From: Azolla caroliniana
Taxonomy: Eukaryota > Polypodiophyta
DNA: 64,000 nucleotides
Direction: 5' to 3'
Assembly (NCBI GenBank): GCA_043228905.1
Contig: JBHGNT010000013.1
Coordinates: 20,956,001-21,020,000, forward strand
Part shown: one piece after another, positions 1 to 10,452 of the stretch
How the letters are laid out: the number at the start of each line of letters is the position of its first letter
How positions within the stretch are numbered: the first letter of the stretch is position 1
Notes under the pieces: generated by a model
Told to the model about the DNA's origin: nothing
What the model saw: the letters and a program-made list of their open reading frames with translations, nothing else
Database searches by the model: none
Position numbers and translations under genes: made by a program

Positions 1-323
1 TCTTCAAAGGACTCCCATGTTGGGTTTTGTTGCGGCCCTATTTTGTGGATTCTCTCTTGTAACTCATCTGTGACTACTCGATTGAAGGATGTCACTTGCA
101 ATCCTTCTGGTATCCCACATTGCATCATCTCGGCCTTGTATTCGCATAGATAGCGTGACACATCCTTTCCATCGAATTGCCCGTTTCTTTGCACAAGCCG
201 CGCTACTACCGATTTCATCTCCGACATTGTGCGTTGCTCTTCTTGCATCCGCTTAATCATCATCATCATCATCATATTCATCGCTTCTTGTTGATTCTCC
301 ATCTCCTTACCACCCCTCTTCAC
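1..323 (-). CDS. R1 gag-like protein, N-terminal part (runs off window)
   Basis: Minus-strand frame that begins at 323 with a run of methionines encoded by (CAT)n and runs off the left edge. It equals the first 107 residues of the complete 175-aa copy at 51840-52367, with one visible Glu-to-Gln change. It is a retrotransposon gag-like polypeptide. The primer-binding site lies just upstream on the minus strand (321-336). Confidence 0.75.
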   Translation of the reverse strand, partial: MKRGGKEMENQQEAMNMMMMMMIKRMQEEQRTMSEMKSVVARLVQRNGQFDGKDVSRYLCEYKAEMMQCGIPEGLQVTSFNRVVTDELQERIHKIGPQQNPTWESFE

Positions 324-338
324 GTCGGGTTCACCACT

Positions 339-1072
339 TGCGTCGTGCCTTTTGGCTCCGGATCGTTGCGTGAGTCGGGTGGGAACCGTTGAGGTTTTGG
401 ACTAGGAAGAGGAAGAATTTGAGACGATTCTAATTATGAATAGATTATTAGAAATTTGTGAATCCCACAAGTATAATGTATTTTATTGATTAATATTTAT
501 GTAAGAATATATATTTAGATTGATAGAGAAAGATATAGAAATCTCGTGAATCCCACGAGTATAGTTTATTAATTGGTGTTTTAGGAAATATATCCAATTT
601 CCCAAATATTTCATACACTTATTACATTGTGCTCCCCATCCTTATATGGTGATGAGAGAGTCTTCACAATCCATGCTTTTTTTTTCTAACTATAGACTCC
701 ATGCTTTTCCTATAGATAGACTATATGCTTTATCTAAAGTGATCATGATTTTTCTATCTTGTGCATTTTCTATCGACTATAGCGTTCATGCACGCTAGAT
801 GTACATGTGTAGCTTTTTCTTTTAGCATGCGTTTTTCTTTTAACTAAAGTTTATCCTACATGAACTTAGGTTTCTATGTGGGACATCTATTTTTTAATAA
901 TAATGAAATGCTAGTGTAATGGTAGGGTTTCACATTATTAACATGGAGGTGTAAGGTTCGAATCTTGCCCTATGCATTTATTATTTATTTTGACATTTTC
1001 TTCTATTTCTTCATATTTACTAAAAAGTTACTTTATAAGTTTTTCATGTAGTGTACAAAATACACTACGACA
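339..1072 (-). repeat. R1 5' LTR, copy 1
   Basis: Same sequence as the R1 LTR at 52383-53116. On the minus strand it begins TGTCGTAGTG and ends next to a primer-binding site beginning TGGTGAACCCGACG. A palindrome, GTAGTGTAC-AAAATACACTAC, lies at its outer end. The target-site duplicate AACGT follows, and then the interrupted gene fragment continues. Confidence 0.85.
906..979 (+). other. tRNA-like module in R1 LTR (copy 1)
   Basis: The module has AAATGC at one end and GCATTT at the other (a possible acceptor stem), an A-box-like TAGTGTAATGG and a B-box-like GGTTCGAATCT. It is antisense to R1. Equivalent modules lie at 50124-50197 and 52950-53023. It is not a functional tRNA: no clear cloverleaf anticodon arm can be drawn. 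Confidence 0.5.
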
Positions 1073-1471
1073 ACGTGGGGATATTAATAGCTACACATGT
1101 AGATGGCCATGACCTAGGGCACCAATTCTGCATTGGTAAAGTTTTGGACATGGTGATGCATTAAGTCTTTGTAATACATCTATCATTGACATTAGTGAGG
1201 TGGATATTATTGTGTATGACTTTACACTGACAAAAATTGGATGTTTAAGGACGACAACGATAGACATAATAAAAGAGATATTACCAAGTCTAGAAGATAT
1301 TTCAGATTGAAGGCGAACAAGATTTAGTGCACACAATTTGGCGACACCATTTGGTGAAGACAATGATTTAATTGGTACATTTGAAAATGAGGAGGAAGAG
1401 TCACGATTGTATATTAGCTATAGTAGGGATTCTCATGAAAGGAATGATGATAGTGATGCAAATAACTCCTA
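1072..1471 (+). pseudogene. Fragment of the 926-aa DDD-protein gene (C-terminus), copy 1
   Basis: Plus-strand translation aligns with the last roughly 125 residues of the protein at 57018-59798. Shared segments include HQFxxGK, DIxxVDIIVYDFTLTK, TIDIIKE and EEEESxLYISYS. There are in-frame stops (for example at 'tga' near 1312) and a frameshift near 1180. The fragment starts at the R1 insertion site, and the upstream part of the gene lies on the far side of R1 (see 49255-49560 in copy 2). It is clearly inactive. Confidence 0.85.
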
Positions 1472-1831
1472 AATGTATTTTTTGTGCAACGATATGCAAC
1501 AAATTTAGACAACATTTTATCAAATGAAATAGAAAAGTTGATTGTTTTGAAATCTTTCTCTTATGATATCGTTAGTATTTAAAATACTACTAGTTGTAAT
1601 TTGTCCTTAAAAATACACAAAGTTACTTTTCGTATTTGGCCAAAATTTGACATTTTTCAATTTTCCAATTGGTGAAAATTTTAGCTTTTTCATCAAGTTT
1701 TCGAGAAATTGTGATACTGGTGTCAAGGTGTTTAGTAAAATGGCCAAAAAAGCCCCAAAATCAGATGGAATATTCCTTATCCTTCCATTTGTGCGCAATC
1801 CTTCCACTTGTGAACGTGAACATGTTTTTTG
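1472..1831 (+). other. 3' flank and putative terminus of the 926-aa-gene mobile element (degraded copy)
   Basis: This sequence is the reverse complement, with divergence, of 56660-57017, which lies downstream of the intact 926-aa gene. Both end with CCTTCCA(C)TTGTG...GTTCACGTTC-type sequence carrying two TGGAAGGAT motifs (in reverse complement). Similarity stops near 1830, which marks a likely element end. Confidence 0.6.
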
Positions 1832-2384
1832 CTTTATTACTCAGAAGTTTGTGTTATTACATGTTAGTTATTATGGTGAATAGGTAATTTATGGGAATAC
1901 TCAAAATTTTGAACTTTGGTTTCTAACGTAGTTTTGATTTGTTTTCCTTTCATATTCAATTTACATACGAGACAACCATATGAAACCATGTGCACAAAAC
2001 TATGGTTCCAAGCCCATGGTTTTGTGCATGTCACAAAGAAAAACTATGTGCATAGAAACGATGGCTCCAAACCCATGATTTTTTGCATGGACAAACCTAT
2101 AAAAACCCTAATACAGCTTGTGTAAAAGGGGGGGTCAATTTGGAGATCATCATCATCATCATCAATAATATATTATTCCTCTTGACATCTATCTTCTTCT
2201 CGAGTATAAAAATCTTTGTTCTTTTCAAATGTGATATTAGTTTCCTCGACTCGTACATACACATCATCGTCTTCTCAACAAGTTCGCGAATGTCCTCCCT
2301 GGTCTGTGGCGTCGGTGGTCCCGCTCGCACAAAGCACGCACGCACCTGCATTTTCACAACAACGGAAGCCGATGATGTTTCCCG
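1832..2384. other. Unassigned AT-rich stretch
   Basis: No gene is supported here. It holds imperfect repeats of a CCATG(G/A)TTTTGTGCATG-type motif in both orientations (1975-2090), a TATA-like CCTATAAAAAC at 2096 and a short (ATC)n run at 2147-2165. Its right end merges with the broken 3' edge of copia-A. Confidence 0.5.
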
Positions 2385-3671
2385 AGCTAGCAGGCTTCAC
2401 ATATTTGGGCCTTCCGGCCACTAAATTTTGGCAGTTCGAACACAACTTGTTTTGACTGCAAGTCCTGAAGCCTTTGATAATGTACCTGGTTGATCCGCTT
2501 ATGCCACAGGTCGATATCCGACTCGACCTTCTGATCTTTTCTGAACAAAGCGGCGCCGACATCATTGCTGTCGAGGGTAAACATCCTCCTGTCTCGGCGC
2601 CCTTGCGCGATGATCTGGCTTTCTTCCTCGATGAAGCACCCAAGGTGCGTAAACCGTACATGCATCCCTTGGGCGACAATCTATCCGATCGACACTAGAT
2701 TCTTCGTGATTGTCGAAACATGTAAAACATTCATCAACTTTCCCTTTTGATCGACATGACTCAAAGGGACCTCTCCGACATGCTCGATCGGGTGAGGAGT
2801 GTCATCTCCGGTTGTTTCGGTTCCTCCAAATATGAGAACCACTCTTCGTGGCTTGTCATATGGTTAGATGCTCCGGAGTCAACATACCACACTTCCTCCG
2901 ATGTGGAAGTGGTCATCTTCATCGAGTTCGTCTTATGTTTGATTACGAAGGCTGCCCTTTTCTGGTCTTTCTAGATCCTGATTTGTTTGAATCAGTGCGC
3001 TTCTTCCAACACTCGCTCTCTCGGTGTCCTTTCTTGCCACAATACCAACATTTTGTTTTGGTTTCCGATGCCGCCTTGACTCCCCCTACTCGTGGAGGGT
3101 CTCGCACTACTCTCGGCACTACTCTCGGCACTATCTCCATGCCTTTGATTCTACTCTTGTTGGCCGCCGCTATTGCGTGCCGAACCACCTCGTCCTCCAC
3201 GCCCATGGGTCGATCTGTCTCTGTGTACATCCGACTATCCAATTGAGTGGTCTTGGACCCACTCACGTGGTTTTCTTCAACCATCAACATTGATTGCTAG
3301 TCAATGAAGGATGGTGGCTTCTCCCGGGTGCAAATCATTGTCTGGATAGGCTCGTACCTCTGCGCTAGACCACTGAGGCAGATCTAGACCATCTCTTCTT
3401 CATCCACCGTTACATTGATGGAACCTAATGCGTCACAGATCTCCTTTATCTTAGTGGTATAATCCGTAACCGACATATCCCTTTGTCGGATGTTGTTGAG
3501 CTCTTGTCGGAGCTGCAACATATAGGCTGTGGTAGTGGCGGTGAAAATCGTTTTGGGATTTTCCCAGGCCTCCTTCGACGTTTTCACATCTCTGATGTAG
3601 CCAAGCATCTGGTCGTGCACACAGGACACGAGCCAGTATAGAAGTCTACTCGCTCCTTGATCCCATGACAA
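2385..3671 (-). pseudogene. Copia-A gag-protease-pre-integrase remnant, copy 1
   Basis: Read right to left on the minus strand. 3671-3384 is a gag segment ending in a KIKEICDALGS-type motif. 3290-2943 contains a CCHC zinc knuckle (CWYCGKKGHRESEC). Around 2900 is a degraded protease with Asp-Ser-Gly-Ala spacing. 2665-2387 is the GAG-pre-integrase domain (LWHKRINQVHYQRLQDL, then ICEAC). Stops separate the pieces. Integrase, reverse transcriptase and RNase H are absent: the element is truncated at about 2385. Confidence 0.85.
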
Positions 3672-3922
3672 GAAGTCCTTGTGTGCCGACTCCAGCGCTA
3701 CTTCATTCGCTCCTTCGAAATAGATCTAGTAACCGTGTCCGAGCAGGTACTGGTGCATCTTGTGAGACCAAGATGCATAGTTGCCTCTGTCGAGCTTCTA
3801 CGTTTGAAGCGGGCTAGCCGTTCCTCTGTCCATCTTTCTTCAGGTTGTTCTTACCCGGAAGTTAGGTTTTCTTCTAGTTTTCTCAGGTATCGTGTCGGTA
3901 ACAGAGGATTTTCAACCCTTGC

Positions 3923-3935
3923 ACTTTGATACCAT
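3923..3935 (-). other. Copia-A primer-binding site
   Basis: The minus strand reads TGGTATCAAAGTGC, close to the initiator-tRNA-Met complement TGGTATCAGAGC that is common in plant copia elements. It sits directly beside the LTR edge at 3936. Confidence 0.75.
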
Positions 3936-4203
3936 GTAAATATTAGCGTGTGGAATCTAACAAACACAACCGCCTCTGTCGGATAGCAAGAGAAAATGGA
4001 ACTAAGGTTTAATGGAAACTTCACAGAACACAAAGAGAGTAGAACAACATAAAACTCTAATTTAAAAAATACTCCAAGAGTCTATACATATAAAGGACTG
4101 ATAGAAGTACTGACAAGTAGTTCAGTGCTCGTATAGAGCATCAGACACTAACTCCTCGGATAACTACATAATAGTCTAGGAGTGTAGACCTCCAATGGCC
4201 TAC
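3936..4203 (-). repeat. Copia-A 5' LTR, inner part (split by gypsy-A)
   Basis: The LTR starts at 3936 with TGTAAATATT and continues to the gypsy-A insertion. It resumes after that element at 13555 and ends CTCAACA at 13649. The outer part matches the copia-C LTR at 27194-27619 in reverse complement (TGTTGAGCG start, GTGAATAAGC region), so the two elements are one family. Confidence 0.8.
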
Positions 4204-4671
4204 TGTTACCGATTAAGAACACTGTCTACGCTCAGTCCTTCGAGGTAGACCTCAAGGTGACCGTGTTAAAAGGAATAGAACCTTCGTACCGTAAATCGTA
4301 ATGGGATACTCCCTCGTATCCTAGTAGCGTATAAGGGAGACGTCTACAACTGAACTCTTTAGGAAGTGCGCTGGGATCCGCGCTTACACCTACACCCTTA
4401 CGATTAACAGTACGCAACAGAGAAACCAAGAATGCAACAGAGAAAGCCACAGATATGCACAGATATCCGAGAAGATAGTAATTTATTAGAAAAACGCTCT
4501 ATACTCCAAAATTACACACTACCTCTTACAGAGGATTTCTGCCCTTTATATACACAGGGTTTTTAGCCGTTCACGCTTCCCGCGTGAACCATTACATTTG
4601 TTTGTTGACGCTTTACTACATTATAATATTTTTGCGCTTCTGTCCGTCGGTTACGATTCCATTGGACAACA
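4204..4671 (-). repeat. Gypsy-A 3' LTR
   Basis: 468 bp, TGTTAC...GACAACA on the plus strand. It is 62 bp longer than the other LTR because of small insertions (around 4366-4390, 4453-4475 and 4536-4560). The expected polypurine tract is not directly adjacent; a purine-rich stretch on the minus strand lies about 35 bp away (plus strand 4706-4730). Confidence 0.92.
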
Positions 4672-4868
4672 CCTGGCACGCCTGTGGGACAGTGCCATGG
4701 CACATCAGACCCATCCCTCTATTCTTCCTCCAAAATATCCCGGATGTTTGGCTCCGCTCCTACGTACTGGTTCGAGGACGATGCAGTGCCCGTAGGAGCG
4801 TCATTGCTCAGTTGCCTATCTTGTACTTCCTCGGTCGTCATGGGGGTTTCCATGGCGTAAACTTCTCC

Positions 4869-5689
4869 CTACGTGGGCGGACCCAGCTCTGTTGGCTCAT
4901 TCCGTTCTACTATGGCTGGCTCTTCCGTCTGCGGGCTCTCGGTAGGTTGAGGCTCTGTCCTATCCGTAACTTCCTCAGTGTTGCCGACCGTAATTGTTAT
5001 CTCCAGTGAATTGGGCTGAGGTTCCTCCTGTTCAACGGTATCACTTTCTGGTATCACGATGGGCTCCGTTCTTAGTCGTGTGTTGCTTACCATAGTTGTC
5101 ATCTCCGGAGAATTGGGTTGAGGTTCCTGTTGTTCTACGGTTTCACTTTCTGGTATCGTGATGGGCTCCGCTCTTTGCCGCATGCTGCTTGCTTCCATGA
5201 TTCGGTGAAACATATCGTCCTGACTTTCGCTGAAATCGTCCAGAAGCTGCGCAAGTTCCTCGGAGTGTTGGTCCGCTAGCGTGCGATAATCCTGTGTTTG
5301 TTCCTCGCGTACTGCCGCAATGCCTTCCTCATTGAGCTTGTAGAAACCTCGGCCTTCTTTTCTACGGTTTTCCCAGTCCGCCCAGTAGGTATGCAACTCG
5401 CCGCTTGTGTTGCCCACGCCATCCAGCCTTTGTCTACCGTTGCTTGTAATTGCGCCGTAAACCTCTCCCGATTTGTTTGAAGAAGTATGCGCACGTTGTT
5501 CGTTATGACTTGGCAACGGTTGTGCGCTTCTTCCAGGGTTTTTTTGAGGTTTTCGATTTCATGCTTATTAACCACAACCGCTTCCTCATAATGGTTCTTC
5601 ATCCTTGCCCATATCTGGGATTCTTTCAAGTGTAATTCCTCCAGCTGGCCCATTTCATTGTTCAGGTGAACTTTGACCTGATGCCTCAC
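4869..5689 (-). pseudogene. Gypsy-A extra coding region, distal part (coiled coil, acidic repeats)
   Basis: Two overlapping minus-strand frames (5689-5276 and 5516-4869) look like one protein broken by a frameshift near 5400. The first is rich in Glu, Lys and Leu heptads (ESQIWARMKNHYEEA..., EIENLKKTLEEAHNR), typical of a coiled coil. The second continues with LADQHSEELAQLLDDF and then two acidic repeats built on EPI(T/V)IPES(E/D)TVEQ and QPNS. It ends about 200 bp before the LTR. No known retroelement domain is recognisable. It lies where envelope-like or other accessory genes occur in some plant gypsy elements, but no membrane segment is visible. Confidence 0.6.
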
Positions 5690-5811
5690 CTCCTGCTCTC
5701 ATATGAGCTGCTTGTCGTACCACACTTTCTTCTTTTCCAATAACTCCTGGAGTCCTGTGATCGCGGCTTCCAACTTTTGGGCTTCCTCCTGTAGTTTGGT
5801 GTTTTCTTCTT

Positions 5812-7623
5812 TCATGCGGGTGTGCTTGCTACCTCCGCTTCGAGTGCCTTCATTGCCTTTCGGCCTTTGGCCCGTATGTCCTTTTCTTTGTCGGAGGATT
5901 GGCGGAGTTCGGAGCGGAGGCAGTCAATCTCGGACTTCGCAAGCTGTGTAGCCCTTTTTGCTTTAGCAGCGAAGGCCTGTTGTGCGGCTATCTCCTCTTG
6001 TAGGGTTATCGAGGGGTCCTCACCCGCTGTTGGTTCAGGATTTTGCGGTGCCCTAGTAACGCTCTGTTCGAGCTTTGTAAAGCGCTCTTGGCCCTTCTGT
6101 AATTGGGCTTGAGTCAACTTGGCTGTTTTCCACATGTTTTTATTCTTGCTAGCCATATCCTTGGCCCCCACACTCACTCTAGCCAATTCCCAATGTACCT
6201 CAACCAGGGCCGCATTCAGTGGAGGTAGTTCAATGCCCATATGTCAAATCCCCACATTCTGTTGCCTGCCTACCTTGGCTAGAGACCCTTCATCCTCACT
6301 TTCCGTTGTTTGTGTGAGCGCACACTCAATCATCTGTTGTTTTGCGTGCTCCTTCGCCATTCTTTGTGATACCTTAATTTGCTGTGTTGCCAAAAATTCC
6401 ATGAGTTTGTAAGTTGTTCCAAATTGTAGTAGTGCACTAAACTCATGGGTTGTATCCGGAATGTCCGGGTACTTTAGGACTTCGCTTTCCGCCGTGAGTA
6501 CACATTTCCCACGCTGCGACTGGGCCGTAATGATCGGCCGTGGTTCCCGGATTATTTTGAAAGTGGTGTTGGGCTCTGTAGTTGCGTAACTGTCAACCAA
6601 GGCGGACGTGTCTGCCAAAAATTCCATGAGTTCGTAAGTTGTTCCAAATTGTAGTAGCGCACTGGACTCATGGACTGTATCCGGAATGTCCAGGTACTTT
6701 AGGACTTCGCTTTCCGCCGTGAGTACACCTTTCCCACGCTGCGACTGGGCCGTAATGATCGTCCGTGGTTCCTGGATTATTTCGAAAGTGGTGTTGGGCT
6801 CCGTAGTTGCGTAACTGTCAACCAAGGTGGTCGTGTCTGCCAAAACATCCATGAGTTCGTAAGTTGTTCCAAATTGTAGTAGCGCACTGAACTCATGGGC
6901 TGTATTCGGAATGTCCTGGTACTTTAGGACTTTGCTTTTCGCCGTGAGTACACCTGTCCCACGCTGCGACTGGGCCGTAATGATCGGACGTGGTTCCCGG
7001 ATTATTTCGAAAGTGGTGTTGGGCTCCGTAGTTGTGTAACTATCGACCAAGGCGGTCGTGTCTGTTTCTGCGGTTTTGTCTATGTCCGCGGTTGTGTCTT
7101 TGACTAGTCTGCACCCATATTTCTGGTCTAGCCTACGCCGTTTTGGCCTCGGGCTTTCTTGGCGTTGTTCGACTTCTTGGTCATGTGGAGCTTCCTCCTT
7201 GCTTGCCAACCGTTCTCCTTGTGTTGTTTGCGTGCGGGGCTGGGAAGATTGTGGTTTACCATCCCATTCTGTGGTAGCCAACTCCGCTAACCTCCGTTTC
7301 TCGGAATGTGGTGGTGGCGTGGGTTTGCTGGGCTGTGGTGCGGGCAGAACTCGGGGTGGAAATAGTATCGTCAGATACTGTTGTATGATTGGCCTTAGCT
7401 TTTTGCCACCCTGATACACGTGCAGGCCTTCCTGTAAAGCTGGTCCCGTAATTACCCCCCAATCGACCACACGCCCTTCAAAGGTGTCAATGATAATGCC
7501 TGCCTTCAGCTTTGGCATCCCATAGGCATTTACGTGCAGGTGGCCTACCTCCAACAAGAACTTGGCTATTTCTCGAAAGAAGGGGTCGGGGATTTCCTTT
7601 GTCCTGTATGTTTTGGCGGACAC
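5812..7623 (-). CDS. Gypsy-A extra protein with three 75-aa repeats (one in-frame stop)
   Basis: The minus-strand frame opens with MSAKTYRTKEIPDPFF at 7623 and stops at a single TGA (6244-6246). It continues in the same frame as MGIELPPLNAALVEVHWE down to 5812, so about 600 codons are interrupted once. The first 110 residues form a globular-looking segment (FLLEVGHLHVNAYGMPKL). Then comes a Pro/Ser/basic linker. Residues about 187-415 are three tandem 75-aa repeats (225 bp each), each with LVDSY-TTEPNTTF-II-EPR-IITAQSQRG and ALLQFGTTY. The part after the stop is Ala/Lys/Glu-rich and probably helical. Position downstream of integrase marks it as an accessory retroelement gene. Function unknown. 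Confidence 0.65.
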
Positions 7624-8202
7624 CGAATATGCCCTGAAATATCCCTATAGGGTTTCCGCAGGAGGGATGTCGAAATGTTTCTCCCCAATCGATGATAAGT
7701 CAAGCTTCTTCTGGATGGTAGTGTTGGTGACTGTGCCTATGTTGAGCTTCCTGGCAATTTCAAGGGTTTAGGGTGAGCAAGTGCCTCGGTGACTTTGATT
7801 TATCCATCCAGTCTCTTTTTGAGAAGCCATATGCGCAAGGCGGCGGAAATAGTGATCGGCATCGTAGGTGGAGGAGATTCGTGGTTAGTGGATGATGTTT
7901 GCTGGCTATGGCGGGCGCGGGCTCTGTGGTAGGATGGGGAGTTGGGTGAGTGAGGAGAGCGACGAAAGAGAGGAGGGTTAAGGACTGAAGAATATTTTCT
8001 GCACCGTGCAGAAAACTTTTGCTTTCCTCTTTTTGTGGCCTAGGGTTCATTGGCCTGTGTGCCATCGTGGTGCCGCGTGTTCTTTCTCTAGTAGTTTGTG
8101 CATGCATCCAGTCCTTTTAATAACGTCACTATCTTCTTCTTCTTTTTCTAACAGTTAAATACAATATTACTGTTACACTATAATATAGGTGGGTCCCTTT
8201 AA
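7624..8202 (-). other. Gypsy-A leader of the extra gene
   Basis: Between the integrase tail and the extra gene. The weak minus-strand frame 8107-7760 resembles no known family. It could be an untranslated leader or splice-acceptor region for a subgenomic message, but no definite signal is visible. Confidence 0.35.
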
Positions 8203-9554
8203 TTAATCTGCGGATTCTTCGGCCGTGTTGTTTACAGCGTGGAACGGGTTCGGTGGCACCGGTCCCTGGTAAGGTTTTAGTCGAAACCCATTCACCTTTT
8301 GTCGTAACACTTCCCCGGCCAGGGTGCCTAGTTGAAACGTGTCATTTTCCGCGCTAACGATCCAGTACGGCCCCGTCCAGCGGAATCTTAATTTGCCTGG
8401 CATTTGCCCCATCCATGTTTGAAAGACTAGGACCGCTTTGCCGACCACAAAATCTTTTTCACGTGCATTTCAATGCCGGTCCACGAATGCTTTACGCCGA
8501 CACTACTCTTGTTCCAATATGGCCATGCTTCGTAATCGTGTCTCGCCTAGTTCGAGCAGCTGTTGTAGCCATATTTGTTCGGATTTGTCTTCTAATAGCC
8601 AGTCTCGTACCTGAATCCACAGACTGGGTACTTGAAATTCGATTGGCATTACGGCCTCCAACCCAAATGCTAGCCGGAAAGGCATGGATTGTATGCTAGT
8701 CTTATAGTTGGTTTGGTACGCCCATAACACGCTGTGTAATTTGGTATGCCGGTCTGTTTTGTTCTCATTGATGATCTTTTTTAGTATCATTTGTAACGTT
8801 TTGTTCATGGACTCCGCTAAACCATTCGCCTGTGGATAATATGACGTGCTCTTCTTGTGGACAACGGCATAGTGTTGTGTCAGCTCCCGGATGGCCGAAT
8901 TCAGAAAGTGGCTTGCTTGGTCACTAATGAGCTCAATAGGGCAGCCAAAACGACACCAGATATGTTCGTAAAGAAATTTCTCCGTCACTGCCGCGAAATT
9001 TTCTCGTAGTGCCTTCGCTTCCACCCACTTAGTGCAATAATTAGTACCCACGAGTATATATTTATTGCTAGTCCGAGCTGCCGCTGGTGTAAATGGCCCC
9101 ACGAAATTGAGTCCCCATTTCCCCATTTCTGGAATGGATCCAATGGCAACACTGGTTGATGTGGCATCATTGCGACCTCTGTGGGCTGGCCTATCCGTTG
9201 ACACAGGGTGCATTGTTTGCAATATTCATACGCATCCTTTTGCGTAGTCGCCCACCATAGGCTGGCATGCCAGACTTTACGAGCCATAACATCGCCCGTG
9301 TAGTGTCCTCCTGCTGTACCACAGTGCGCTTCGCGTAAAACCGCTTCCTTCTCATCTGGGCGTATTCGGTGTCGCCAGATTCCTTCGCTGCCTTTGTGAT
9401 ACAGGACCCCTTCGACCAAACAAAAGTTACGACTTTGGACGGCCAATCGTTTCTTTTCGTCCGTTCTTAATTGTGGCGGTGGTAATCCAGTGGTAAGAAA
9501 GAATGTCATCTCCATTAACCAACGATCGGGAAAAGTTTTTTCTGTACATGTCAC
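8203..9554 (-). pseudogene. Gypsy-A integrase
   Basis: Minus strand. The zinc-binding HHCC part is at 9554-8985 (H-C-GTAGGHYTG, then CKQCTLCQR). The DDE core is in 9222-8503 (FVGPFTP region, ISDQASHF, and ESMNKTLQMILKK with the acidic Glu). The C-terminal segment is at 8448-8203 (GKLRFRWTGPYWIV). These are three separate frames, so the gene is frameshifted at about 9050 and 8480. Integrase inserts the cDNA into nuclear DNA. Confidence 0.85.
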
Positions 9555-9566
9555 TATAGTTGTGAT

Positions 9567-10452
9567 CTACATGATGTCTGCATCCGAAAAGTCGTCGTCC
9601 TCCTTTCGCACCATTTCTCCATTATCTATCTTGCTTAAGAAATCCGCTATAGTGTGTTGCGTACCCGGTCGATATTGTATAACAAAGTCGAACTCCTGGA
9701 GCAACAACATCCATCTAGCCAATTTTCGTGTTAGCGCTTGCTTCCCCACGAGGTATAGCAACGCCGTATGGTCCACGTGAAACGTAAATTTCCGCCCCAG
9801 TAGATAATGTCGGAATTGATTGATGTTGTATATCGTCCCCAATGCTTCTTGTTCCGTTGTGGAGTAGTTACGCTCCACCTTTGATAGCTTCCTACTGGCA
9901 TAATATACTGGTCTGTACCAAGTCAGCTCTATGAGTTGCATCAACACACTACCTTTTGTTATGTCTGAGGCGTCTACAAAAACGTGAAATGGTTTCCCCC
10001 AATCTGGTGATTGGTGCTTGAGTCAACATTATTTTAAGCGCATCGTATGCCTTTTCTTTAGTTGTCGTCCAGTTGAAAGGTGTACGGTGGACGGCGACAT
10101 GTAATGGCGTGGTGAAATCCGCTAGATATTGTAACATCCGACTATGCCAATGTATTTGTCCTAGAAAATGACTGAGTGCTTTGTCCAATACGCTGTCGGT
10201 GAAAGGTAAGGGGAACGCATTTGTAATAGTTACGGCGTTCAATTTTTAATAGTCTACGCAAACGCGGATTTTTCCATTTTTCTTCGGAACTACGACTATC
10301 GGGCTCAGCCACGTAGCTTGCTTGACTGGTCAAATGAATCTAGCCTTGAGAAGTTTGTCAATTTCTTCTTTTACACGAGTTGCGTAGTTCAGATTCATTC
10401 AGTATCGATGCTGCTGAATAGGTTTCACGTCGATAGCTAAATTGATCTTATG
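9567..10452 (-). pseudogene. Gypsy-A reverse transcriptase (core deleted) and RNase H
   Basis: The upstream RT part reads PIVVVPKKNGKIRVCVDY then ITNAFPLPFTDSVLDKA. At about 10165 the sequence jumps straight to FLGQIHWHSRMLQYLADF, which belongs after the palm domain. The block holding the YxDD catalytic motif is therefore gone. RNase H follows in 9947-9567 (YYASRKLSKVERNYSTTEQEAL, HVDHTALLYL). Stops and shifts separate the pieces. The element could only move with enzymes from relatives. Confidence 0.8.

Larger units (their letters stand above)
1..4615. repeat. Large near-identical duplication, copy 1
   Basis: The sequence from the first base to 4615 reappears at 52045-56659 with a constant offset of 52,044 and only scattered single-base differences (for example at 177-180, 2569, 3539 and 4607). 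No indels were seen. The copy contains part of retroelement R1, a pseudogene fragment of the 926-aa protein, a copia fragment, its LTR, and most of the gypsy-A 3' LTR. Homology stops at 4615, inside the gypsy LTR, where copy 2 switches to a different mobile element. The left limit is cut off by the window edge, so the true duplication may be longer. Confidence 0.95.

Noticed and set aside
906-979. Functional tRNA genes in LTRs
   Set aside because: A/B boxes are present but no convincing anticodon arm or normal loop sizes; reported as tRNA-like only.
2083-2424. Small plus-strand protein with an Ile run
   Set aside because: Depends on an (ATC)n run and overlaps the antisense copia-A remnant; no homology.
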